Below, piece after piece: positions 6,333 through 12,807 of a stretch of 12,813 nt of DNA. This DNA comes from JBHIDQ01 sp046760155 (GTDB lineage: Bacteria > Chloroflexota > Dehalococcoidia > Dehalococcoidales > RBG-16-60-22), in assembly GCA_046760155.1 (NCBI GenBank), contig JBHIDQ010000042.1, positions 1 through 12,813 on the forward strand, in the 5' to 3' direction. Every line of letters starts with the position of its first letter. Position 1 is the first letter of the stretch. The notes beneath the pieces are model-generated. The model worked only from the letters and a program-made list of their open reading frames with translations, made no database searches and had not been told where the DNA came from. The position numbers and the translations under genes were made by a program.

Positions 6333-8008
6333 CACCCGCTAAACACGGCTCCGGTGCTAGCGGAACCCACCTTCTCGGCATAGTATCTAAGATAACCAGT
6401 TCTTGCTTTCGGTTCAAATGCGGCTAGCTTTGCCAGACGATTGGCTATCTCTTCATCAGTAAGTTCTACCTCAAGTTTATAATTAGGAATATCAATGCTA
6501 ATCACATCGCCATCTCTTAAAGCAGCAATTGGTCCTCGACTCGCTGCTTCAGGAGAGACGTGCCCAATGGCAGCGCCACGAGAGCCTCCCGAGAAACGTC
6601 CGTCAGTAATCAGCGCTACCTCTTTATCTAAACCGGCGCCACTTAAGAGCGAAGTAGGCGTGAGCATTTCTCTCATCCCCGGTCCACCTTTGGGGCCTTC
6701 ATAGCGGATAATGATGACATCACCGGGTTTTATTCTGCCTCCCATGATTGCCTCGGTAGCCTTTTCTTCGGAATCAAACACCCTAGCTGGCCCCCGATGG
6801 GTCAACATTTCGAGAGCTACTGCCGACTTTCTCACGATAGCACCATCCGGGGCTAGATTACCAAATAGTATCGCCAAACCGCCAGTAGGAGCATAAGCAT
6901 TGTCCACAGGGCGAATAACATCCTTATCCCGAATCTGACTACCGGCAATATTTCCAGACAGTGTTTTACCGGTCACGGTTTTTAAATCTAGCTTTAACAA
7001 TCCCCGTATTTCATTCATGACTGCCGATATACCACCGGCATGATCCAAATCTTCGATGTGATATTTGCGCTGATGGTCCACATAAGCTGGTGCCAGTTTG
7101 CACAAACAGGGGGTGCGTTGACTTATCTCATTTACCATCGTCAGCGGGAAGTTAATCCCTGCCTCGTGAGCGATAGCCATAAGATGTAACACTGAGTTGG
7201 TACTGGCGCCTAAGGCCATATCTACGACAAGGGCATTATAAACGGAATCATTATTGATGAAATCCCGGGGACGAATATCATCAGCCAGAAGTTTCATCAC
7301 TTGTCGTCCCGCCTCCCGAGCCAAGCCCTGTCGTCTGGCATCAACCGCGGGAATAGTCCCATTACCGGGTAAGCCTATCCCCAGGGCCTCAGTGAGACAA
7401 CTCATGGTATTAGCAGTAAACATTCCAGCACAGCTACCACAGCCGGGGCAGGCTACCTCTTCTAATTGTTGCAGTTCTTCCTGACTCATCTTACCACTGA
7501 TTACCTCACCTACTCCCTCGAAGACAGAAATTAGGTCAACTTTTCTGCCATCACTACCAAAACGCCCGGCAAGCATAGGACCACCGCTGACAAAGATAGA
7601 CGGTAAATTCAGTCTGGGAGCAGCCATAAGCATCCCGGGAACTATTTTGTCACAACTCGGAATAAAGACCAAACCATCAAAGGCATGAGCTTCCGCCACC
7701 GTCTCCACTGAATCAGCAATCAGTTCTCGGCTGGGCAGGCTATATTTCATTCCGGGATGGTTCATGACAATACCATCACACACCGCAATGGTATTAACTT
7801 CAAAAGGGACACCTCCTCCTTCACGCACCCCGGCCTTGACCGCCTCGGCAATACCCCGCAGGTGGATATGCCCGGGGACAATCTCACTAAAGCTATTAAT
7901 AATACCGATGAAGGGCTTGTTTATTTCCGAACGGGTGCAGCCCAGGGCATACAATAGAGAGCGGTGCGGCGCTCGCTCAATACCTTTTTTGACAACATCA
8001 CTTTTCAT
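6332..8008 (-). CDS. ilvD: Dihydroxy-acid dehydratase
   Basis: Dehydrates 2,3-dihydroxy-isovalerate and -3-methylvalerate to the 2-keto acids of valine and isoleucine, using an Fe-S cluster. The 558-residue length fits the shorter IlvD group. Motifs are NSFSEIVPGHIHL (38-50), SLPSRELIADSVE (90-102), SCDKIVPGM (118-126) with Cys119, CPGCGSCAGMFTANTMSCL (187-205), and a C-terminal GRFSGGSRGAAIGHVSPEAA. The N-terminal signature is PGH, as in oxygen-labile E. coli IlvD, not PCN as in the [2Fe-2S] plant/mycobacterial type, so a fragile [4Fe-4S]-type cluster and an anaerobic habit are suggested (inference). ATG 8008 has GGGAGA 6 nt upstream. It is the first gene of the ilv-leu operon, about 105 nt downstream of the predicted transcription start, and its stop codon overlaps the open ilvB frame. 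Confidence 0.96.
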   Translation of the reverse strand: MKSDVVKKGIERAPHRSLLYALGCTRSEINKPFIGIINSFSEIVPGHIHLRGIAEAVKAGVREGGGVPFEVNTIAVCDGIVMNHPGMKYSLPSRELIADSVETVAEAHAFDGLVFIPSCDKIVPGMLMAAPRLNLPSIFVSGGPMLAGRFGSDGRKVDLISVFEGVGEVISGKMSQEELQQLEEVACPGCGSCAGMFTANTMSCLTEALGIGLPGNGTIPAVDARRQGLAREAGRQVMKLLADDIRPRDFINNDSVYNALVVDMALGASTNSVLHLMAIAHEAGINFPLTMVNEISQRTPCLCKLAPAYVDHQRKYHIEDLDHAGGISAVMNEIRGLLKLDLKTVTGKTLSGNIAGSQIRDKDVIRPVDNAYAPTGGLAILFGNLAPDGAIVRKSAVALEMLTHRGPARVFDSEEKATEAIMGGRIKPGDVIIIRYEGPKGGPGMREMLTPTSLLSGAGLDKEVALITDGRFSGGSRGAAIGHVSPEAASRGPIAALRDGDVISIDIPNYKLEVELTDEEIANRLAKLAAFEPKARTGYLRYYAEKVGSASTGAVFSG

Positions 8009-8113
8009 ATCGTATCTCCCACAGTATAATTTAAAAAAAGCCCTACCTATAAAAATACGGACTGGAAACTCAGAAAATCCGCCTCCGACTCACTTTCAGC
8101 CCGTGTGAAAAGA
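8009..8113 (-). other. Predicted 5' untranslated leader of the ilvD operon
   Basis: About 105 nt from the predicted start site to the ilvD ATG. It contains a weak bulged hairpin (CGGA-TTTT-CTG-loop-CAG-TCCG) ending near 8055, followed at once by a U-rich run (TATTTTTA) and farther on by a run of seven T after GGGC. I find no T-box consensus, no known riboswitch, and no short reading frame rich in Ile/Leu/Val codons. Attenuation is possible but poorly supported because the stem is short and interrupted. Confidence 0.35.
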
Positions 8114-8119
8114 TAGCAC

Positions 8120-8149
8120 AGTATACAACAATATACAGTTTATTGTCAA
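8120..8149 (-). promoter_or_regulatory. Sigma70-type promoter of the ilvD-leuC operon
   Basis: Read on the minus strand: a perfect -35 TTGACA (8144-8149), an 18-bp spacer and -10 TATACT (8120-8125, five of six consensus bases). Predicted transcription starts near 8113. It lies in the 170-bp gap between the tsaC stop and the ilvD start, the only sizeable gap upstream of the operon. The spacer carries a near-perfect palindrome, annotated separately. Direct copies of TATACA 10 bp apart (8122-8127 and 8132-8137, plus-strand reading) are also present. Confidence 0.8.
8128..8146. promoter_or_regulatory. Candidate operator: 19-bp palindrome in the ilvD promoter spacer
   Basis: The sequence ACAATAAACTGTATATTGT (minus strand) is an inverted repeat with an odd centre in which eight of nine base pairs match (ACAATA.AC.GT.TATTGT). 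It covers the last three bases of the -35 box and most of the spacer, so a bound dimeric regulator would block RNA polymerase. The size and symmetry suit a helix-turn-helix dimer. The regulator is unknown and no candidate gene is in the window. A separate perfect 8-bp palindrome, CAATATTG, lies just upstream of the -35 at 8155-8162. Confidence 0.5.
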
Positions 8150-8178
8150 ACTATCAATATTGGCTGGTTATATCTAAC

Positions 8179-8832
8179 TTAGTCTGGAAGCGACTGCAAA
8201 GCTTGCCAAAGTTCTAGCCAGCTCACCCGTCCCTGCCGGATAAGTTGAGGTGGACTCACCGTTAAATCAACGATGGTAGAAAGGCCACGTACTGGTAATG
8301 GGCCTTGATCCAGAATCAGCGCCACGTTCTCAACCACCGCTCCCAGTTGCTCGATTACTTCTGGCACCGAATAAGGTGTCGGTTGGCCGCTTAGATTGGC
8401 ACTGGTCGCCGTTAGTGGAAGATCAGTCATCGCCGCTAAATCCAGTATTACCTTATTGTCAGGGATTCGGATGCCGATAGTATCCCGTCCGGCAACAAGT
8501 AAGGGAGGTATTATCTCTTCCTTAGGTAGCACTAAGGTAAGAGCACCGGGAAGGAAATTGCAAGCGAGATGCTCAGCAACTTTGTTCCAATGGGCATATT
8601 TTCTCGCTGCCTCGATAGAATTAACCGCTACATGTATTGGATTGGAGTAAGTGCGACCTTTTAGATTAAAAACCTTGACCACTGCCTTGGCATCAAGCGC
8701 ATTAGCCGCTAGAGCGTAACCGGTATCTGTCGGACATACTATCACCTTGCCTTTAGCAATGAGACGTGCCGCTCGTTTGAGTAGTCGAGAAGAGGGTTTA
8801 TTCGCATTGATTACTTCTATCTCAACGGCCAC
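8179..8832 (-). CDS. tsaC: L-threonylcarbamoyladenylate synthase (t6A biosynthesis), TsaC/YrdC type
   Basis: Makes threonylcarbamoyl-AMP from threonine, bicarbonate and ATP, the first step of t6A37 formation. The 217 residues form one YrdC-like domain without the C-terminal Sua5 domain, so it is the TsaC form. Motifs are CPTDTGYALAANA (33-45), KGRTYSNPIHVAV (58-70), PGALTLVLP (95-103), GIRIPDN (120-126), TSANLSGQPTP (143-153) and STIVDL (185-190). These include the conserved Lys/Arg and Ser/Asn positions of the active site. The start is a GTG overlapping the end of tsaD by 11 bp, with GAGGTG as Shine-Dalgarno within tsaD, so translation is probably coupled. It is the last gene of a tsaE-tsaB-tsaD-tsaC cluster. 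No terminator is visible after its TAA; the ilvD promoter follows within 30 bp. Confidence 0.92.
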   Translation of the reverse strand: MAVEIEVINANKPSSRLLKRAARLIAKGKVIVCPTDTGYALAANALDAKAVVKVFNLKGRTYSNPIHVAVNSIEAARKYAHWNKVAEHLACNFLPGALTLVLPKEEIIPPLLVAGRDTIGIRIPDNKVILDLAAMTDLPLTATSANLSGQPTPYSVPEVIEQLGAVVENVALILDQGPLPVRGLSTIVDLTVSPPQLIRQGRVSWLELWQALQSLPD

Positions 8833-9841
8833 CTTTCACCTCGAGTGGGATGTTGGGGATTACATTGAGATTTAGGTCATCCACTTTACCCTGTCTAAGT
8901 CTAGCATATCCCGCCGTGGCTATCATTGCTGCATTGTCGGTGCAGAGAGAAAGTTCCGGAAAAAATACTTCAATCTCTTCCTGCCGACAGGTTTCCAGAA
9001 ACACCTCTCTTAACCGTCTATTGGCGGAGACACCACCGGTAACACTAATCGCCGATACTTTCCGCTGTAAAGCGGCGTGTAGCGTCTTTGACACCAGAAC
9101 GTCCACGATTGCTTCCTGGAAACTGGCGGCAATATCTTCAAGAGGTAATGTTTCACCGTTAGCGATTCGGTGTTTAAAGGCATTGATAATGGCCGTTTTC
9201 AAGCCACTGAAGCTGAAGTCCAGCATCTTAGCTTTTAACAGTGGTCGGGGGAAATCAAAGGCTTTTCGATTGCCTCTAACCGCAAGTTTATCAATAACTG
9301 GGCCCCCGGGAAAACCAAGGTCAAGAAATTTGGCAATCTTATCAAAGGCTTCACCAGCTGCATCATCAAGGGTGCTCCCTAGCAACTCATATTGGCAGTA
9401 ATCTTGAACAAAAACCAGCATGGTATGACCGCCGGAGACGGTCAAACAAATATGAGGCATAGGGATTTGAGGATTGCTCAGCAGATTAGCAAAAATATGT
9501 CCCTCAATGTGATGCACCCCGATTAAAGGAATGTGTAAAGCATAACTAAGTGACTTCGCTGCCGCCACCCCAACCAAAAGACAGCCAATCAACCCCTGTT
9601 TTGCCGTAACAGCAATGGCTTCGACGTCGGCTAGGGTTTTATTAGCGGAATCAAGAGCTTCCTTGATCACATAACCAATAAGTTCGGTATGTCTTCGGGC
9701 GGCAATTTCCGGTACAACACCACCAAATTTTTGGAGCAAGTCCAACTGAGTGGCAATTTTATTCGAAAGCAAAATCTTACCGTCAGTGACCAAGGCGGCA
9801 GCTGTTTCATCACAGGAAGTTTCGATCCCTAAAACTAACAT
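8822..9841 (-). CDS. tsaD: tRNA N6-adenosine threonylcarbamoyltransferase, TsaD/Kae1 family
   Basis: Transfers the threonylcarbamoyl group to A37 of ANN-decoding tRNAs in complex with TsaB and TsaE. The 339 residues fit the family length. Motifs are LGIETSCDETAAALV (4-18), GGVVPEIAARRH (40-51), the metal-binding HxxxH of VHHIEGH (His111 and His115), TVSGGHTMLV (134-143), LGSTLDDAAGEAFDK (154-168), GFPGGPVID (176-184), SFSGLKTA (210-217), SVTGGVSANRRLR (266-278) and CTDNAAMIA (300-308) with Asp302. One oddity: the usual GPGL of the first glycine-rich loop reads KQGL (81-84, in TAKQGLIGCLLVG). The ATG has AAAGGA 8 nt upstream and lies 10 bp after the tsaB stop. Apart from that loop the protein looks complete. 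Confidence 0.94.
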   Translation of the reverse strand: MLVLGIETSCDETAAALVTDGKILLSNKIATQLDLLQKFGGVVPEIAARRHTELIGYVIKEALDSANKTLADVEAIAVTAKQGLIGCLLVGVAAAKSLSYALHIPLIGVHHIEGHIFANLLSNPQIPMPHICLTVSGGHTMLVFVQDYCQYELLGSTLDDAAGEAFDKIAKFLDLGFPGGPVIDKLAVRGNRKAFDFPRPLLKAKMLDFSFSGLKTAIINAFKHRIANGETLPLEDIAASFQEAIVDVLVSKTLHAALQRKVSAISVTGGVSANRRLREVFLETCRQEEIEVFFPELSLCTDNAAMIATAGYARLRQGKVDDLNLNVIPNIPLEVKGGR

Positions 9842-9851
9842 AGCGAAAATC

Positions 9852-10562
9852 CTAATCCTTTACTTGGGCACTTCTGGAATATCTATTGACAAAAGCCTTG
9901 GCCGTTGATTCTTTCAAATATAATGGCGCCAAAGAAAGAGCATCGTCATTTTTGCCATTTTCAAGACAGGTTGCCGCCAGTAAGGCAACTGCTGACCCTC
10001 TAGGCACATCTTCAATGGCTCTAATACCGTTAGGAGAGCCGAGTGCCTGACTAATTAATCTACTATAGGCTTGTGCCTCAGCACCAATGAAAACGGTGGG
10101 TTCTTTGATCATCTTGGCTAATCCTTGAATATCACCAACGTAATACTCACCTGCCCTGCTGACCGTACCGTCTTTGCTACGATAAAATGCGGCGTATACG
10201 GTATCTCCAGCACCAGCATTAATAATGGGACAGATAAGACCCGACATATTTCGAGCCTGATAGGCGAGTACCTCTAGTGTAGATACCCCAGAAACCGGTT
10301 TATTGGTGCTATAGGCGAGGATCTTAGTCACTGTCACCCCAACTCTGATCCCAGTCCACGACCCTGGTCCCAGCCCACCTCCAAATCCCTCAATATCTTC
10401 CAAGCTAAGCCCAGCCTCTTTTAAGACAAAATCAATATTAGCCACGATTTTCTCCAGTGAATCATTCCTAGCTTCGAAGGTGAAATCAGCCAGAGTTTGG
10501 TTACCATTAATGACACCAACCGCATTGGCATAACCCGAGGTATCTATACCCAATATTTTCAT
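9852..10562 (-). CDS. tsaB: t6A biosynthesis scaffold protein TsaB (YeaZ)
   Basis: Catalytically inactive ASKHA-fold partner of TsaD that scaffolds the TsaBDE complex. The 236 residues include the N-terminal MKILGIDTSG and the family hallmark GPGSWTGIRVG (65-75, usually GPGSFTGLRxG). Also present are KPVSGVSTLEVLAYQA (88-103) and a C-terminal APLYLKES (212-219). The block usually reading IDAR.xEVY is IINAGAGDTVYAAFY (113-127) here, without the arginine. The ATG overlaps the tsaE stop as ATGA, so the two are probably translationally coupled. tsaD follows 10 bp downstream without the rimI gene often found between them. Family assignment is clear although the middle region is divergent. Confidence 0.9.
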   Translation of the reverse strand: MKILGIDTSGYANAVGVINGNQTLADFTFEARNDSLEKIVANIDFVLKEAGLSLEDIEGFGGGLGPGSWTGIRVGVTVTKILAYSTNKPVSGVSTLEVLAYQARNMSGLICPIINAGAGDTVYAAFYRSKDGTVSRAGEYYVGDIQGLAKMIKEPTVFIGAEAQAYSRLISQALGSPNGIRAIEDVPRGSAVALLAATCLENGKNDDALSLAPLYLKESTAKAFVNRYSRSAQVKD

Positions 10563-11053
10563 TGGTCACCAAGTTCCCTAAGCAAACTGCCGAATTTTTC
10601 TCTAAAGCTAATCAGCTTAAGTCGACGCTTCCGAGCCGAAAGTACCTCAAAGTGCACCTGCAAATGGTCATCAGGTAAAAGCGCCAGCGCCTTTTCCGCC
10701 CATTCCAACACGATAATTCCGGAATCTGCTTTGGCGAGGTAGTCCAACATTCCAATTCCAAACTCTTCCGTAATATTGTCAATTCGGTATAAATCGATAT
10801 GGAAAACGGGCAGTCTCCCCAGATACTCATTGACAAAGGCAAAGGTGGGACTATTAACCTGTCTTTCGGGTACACCCAGCCCAACACAAATGCCTTTAGT
10901 AAATAGCGTTTTGCCACAGCCCAGTTCCCCGATTAAAGCAATGATGCTTCCTGCTCTCAGTTTTTCCCCTATCCGTTTGCCAAAACTGAAAGTGGTTGCT
11001 GGGCTACTACTTAGAAAATCATACCGTTGTTGAATATTGAGAGAGTTTGACAT
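10559..11053 (-). CDS. tsaE: t6A biosynthesis ATPase TsaE (YjeE)
   Basis: P-loop ATPase that resets the TsaBD complex during t6A synthesis. The 164 residues contain Walker A GELGCGKT (42-49), the switch-like SPTFAFVNEY (68-77), HIDLYRI (85-91) and LEWAEKALALLP (116-127) with the conserved Glu-Trp pair. The C-terminal tail is slightly longer and basic. The ATG at 11053 starts just after a predicted 28-nt leader. I see no convincing Shine-Dalgarno, so the start is less certain, although no better in-frame alternative exists. It is the first gene of the tsaEBDC cluster and is divergent from guaA. Confidence 0.92.
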   Translation of the reverse strand: MSNSLNIQQRYDFLSSSPATTFSFGKRIGEKLRAGSIIALIGELGCGKTLFTKGICVGLGVPERQVNSPTFAFVNEYLGRLPVFHIDLYRIDNITEEFGIGMLDYLAKADSGIIVLEWAEKALALLPDDHLQVHFEVLSARKRRLKLISFREKFGSLLRELGDQ

Positions 11054-11079
11054 TGTTTTGTGGTAAGTAATTTTTTCTC

Positions 11080-11108
11080 TTGACGGTAGTATATCATAAT
11101 GGTAATCT
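11080..11108 (+). promoter_or_regulatory. Promoter for guaA
   Basis: A -35 TTGACG (11080-11085), a 17-bp spacer and an extended -10 TGG-TAATCT (hexamer 11103-11108). The predicted start near 11115 is only about 7 nt before the ATG at 11122. The same TTG that begins the -35 box could be read as an upstream in-frame start for guaA, but its position in the promoter and lack of a Shine-Dalgarno argue against that. Confidence 0.55.
11088..11096 (-). promoter_or_regulatory. Extended -10 promoter for tsaE
   Basis: On the minus strand TGATATACT gives an extended -10 (TGn plus TATACT, the hexamer at 11088-11093). The -35 position 17 bp upstream reads TAGAAC, a poor match, which extended -10 promoters tolerate. 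The predicted start near 11081 gives a leader of about 28 nt before the tsaE ATG. It overlaps the guaA promoter on the other strand. Confidence 0.5.
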
Positions 11109-11121
11109 GTGTTCTATAAAC

Positions 11122-12807
11122 ATGGCTAAAGGAAAACCAAAACCAGCAATAAGCGATAGCCATCGTGTAGCTACCACTGGCGATATTGAAGTCTCTACCT
11201 ATCTGGAAATTGCCAAAGAGATAGGTGGTGAACAGCCAGCAGCCGCAGAAGAAGCGGTATCTGGAGCTGAACGCGAAGCGATAATCGTCATTGACTTCGG
11301 CTCACAATATAGTATGCTCATCGCCCGCCGTGTACGTGAGAGTCAAGTATACTGTGAGCTACTGCCTCATGATACTCCTTGGGAAAAGATAGCTCACCTC
11401 AATCCCAAGGGATTTATTCTTTCCGGAGGTCCAGCTAGTGTTTATGACCCTGATGTCCCTCTCGCCCCGGCTTACATTTATGAAAGTCGCTTACCAGTAT
11501 TGGGCATCTGCTACGGGATGCAAGTCATCACCAAACAGTTAGGCGGACGGGTTGCCCCGGGAACAAAGCGTGAATACGGCCATGCTATTCTGCACTTGAG
11601 TAATTTAGACTCACCTCTATTTGCCGATTTACCAGCTTCCATCCCGGTGTGGATGAGCCATGGTGATAAAATTGAAGAGATGCCACCGGGCTTTATTGCC
11701 CTAGCCTACACCGAAAATTCACCGACCGCCGTCATGGGTAATGGGCAAGGTATCTTCGGCCTTCAATTTCATCCTGAGGTAGTCCATACCCCTGAAGGAA
11801 AGACGATACTGAAAAATTTCGTTTATCGCATCTGTGGCTGCAAGGGTAACTGGACGATGGGCAATTTCATCAATGATAGTATAACTAGAATCAAGGAACA
11901 GGTAGGCAAAGGTAAAGTCATTTGTGCTCTCTCCGGTGGAGTTGACTCGGCAGTGGTCGCTACCCTTATTCACCGGGCGATTGGTGACCAGCTTACCTGT
12001 ATATTTGTTAATAATGGCTTGCTGCGTCGGGAAGAAGTGGAAAGAACGCTTAAAGTTTTTCAAACTAACCTGGGGATGAATATTATTTACGTTGATGCCA
12101 GCGAAAGATTCCTTCGCCGTTTAGAGGGAATTATCGACCCGGAGATGAAACGCAAAGTAATCGGTGAGGAATTCATCAGAGTGTTTGAAGGGCAGGCCAA
12201 AAAAGTGGGCAAGGTTGATTTCCTGGCTCAAGGCACGCTTTACCCCGATGTCATTGAGAGCACTTCATCAGTAAGCACCGCCTCAGCCAAGATAAAAACG
12301 CACCACAACGTTGGTGGTCTGCCGGCCAAGATGACTCTCAACCTGCTTGAACCCCTGCGCTACCTCTTCAAAGACGAAGTGCGTCAGGTAGGACTAGAGC
12401 TGGGCCTCCCGGAAGAGATGGTCTGGCGGCAACCTTTTCCCGGTCCTGGCTTGGCCATCCGCATTATCGGTGAAGTAACCAAGGAAAAGCTTGAGATACT
12501 GCGCAGCGCCGACTTTATCCTCATGAATGAGATTAAAAAGGCGGAGCTTTATCGCCAGCTATGGCAGAGCTTTACCATTCTCCCCGATGTGAAAAGTGTC
12601 GGTGTTATGGGTGACTATCGAACCTATGGCTATCTGATTGCCATCCGTGCCGTAACCAGTGAAGATGCCATGACCGCTGACTGGTCTCGCCTCCCTTATG
12701 ATGTCCTAGCCCGGATTTCAAATCGCATTGTCAATGAAGTACCTGAAGTCAACCGCGTGGTCTATGATATAACCTCCAAACCCCCATCAACTATAGAGTG
12801 GGAGTAG
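11122..12807 (+). CDS. guaA: GMP synthetase (glutamine-hydrolysing)
   Basis: Aminates XMP to GMP with glutamine and ATP. From ATG 11122 it has 561 residues. An N-terminal extension (1-52) precedes the glutamine amidotransferase domain (about 53-238: IVIDFGSQYS 55-64, SGGPASVYD 101-109, nucleophile Cys130 in GICYGMQ, catalytic His217/Glu219 in QFHPEV). The ATP-pyrophosphatase domain follows with P-loop SGGVDS (271-276), then AQGTLYPDVIES (369-380) and THHNVGGLP (393-401). The C-terminal dimerisation domain has PFPGPGLAIRIIGE (438-451) and ends PPSTIEWE. All catalytic blocks are intact. The extension, rich in Ala and Glu, is about 45 residues longer than in E. coli GuaA and I do not recognise it. 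No ATG, GTG or TTG falls between codon 1 and the SQYS motif, so it must be translated. No Shine-Dalgarno is visible, and the transcript may be nearly leaderless. Confidence 0.94.
   Translation: MAKGKPKPAISDSHRVATTGDIEVSTYLEIAKEIGGEQPAAAEEAVSGAEREAIIVIDFGSQYSMLIARRVRESQVYCELLPHDTPWEKIAHLNPKGFILSGGPASVYDPDVPLAPAYIYESRLPVLGICYGMQVITKQLGGRVAPGTKREYGHAILHLSNLDSPLFADLPASIPVWMSHGDKIEEMPPGFIALAYTENSPTAVMGNGQGIFGLQFHPEVVHTPEGKTILKNFVYRICGCKGNWTMGNFINDSITRIKEQVGKGKVICALSGGVDSAVVATLIHRAIGDQLTCIFVNNGLLRREEVERTLKVFQTNLGMNIIYVDASERFLRRLEGIIDPEMKRKVIGEEFIRVFEGQAKKVGKVDFLAQGTLYPDVIESTSSVSTASAKIKTHHNVGGLPAKMTLNLLEPLRYLFKDEVRQVGLELGLPEEMVWRQPFPGPGLAIRIIGEVTKEKLEILRSADFILMNEIKKAELYRQLWQSFTILPDVKSVGVMGDYRTYGYLIAIRAVTSEDAMTADWSRLPYDVLARISNRIVNEVPEVNRVVYDITSKPPSTIEWE

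Noticed and set aside
6321..6335. GTG at 6335 as the ilvB start.
   Set aside because: An AAGGAGG lies within the codons that follow and is well placed for ATG 6320; the extra residues KEAI do not resemble an AHAS N-terminus.
8009..8113. T-box, known riboswitch or classical leader-peptide attenuator before ilvD.
   Set aside because: No T-box antiterminator consensus; the short frames (starting GTG) carry almost no Ile, Leu or Val codons; only a weak hairpin is present.
8850..9401. Plus-strand 183-codon frame opposite tsaD.
   Set aside because: Antisense shadow of TsaD; its composition is Ser/Ala-rich as expected from the complementary strand, with no family resemblance.
10612..10917. Second minus-strand frame (101 codons) within tsaE.
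   Set aside because: Shadow of tsaE in another frame; TsaE motifs are all in the annotated frame.
11080..11121. Upstream in-frame TTG start for guaA, adding 14 residues.
   Set aside because: The TTG is the first half of a good -35 box (TTGACG), no Shine-Dalgarno precedes it, and the next codons cover the promoter spacer and -10.
11719..12063. Minus-strand 114-codon reading frame inside guaA.
   Set aside because: Lies opposite well-conserved GuaA motifs and has no recognisable protein features or ribosome binding site.
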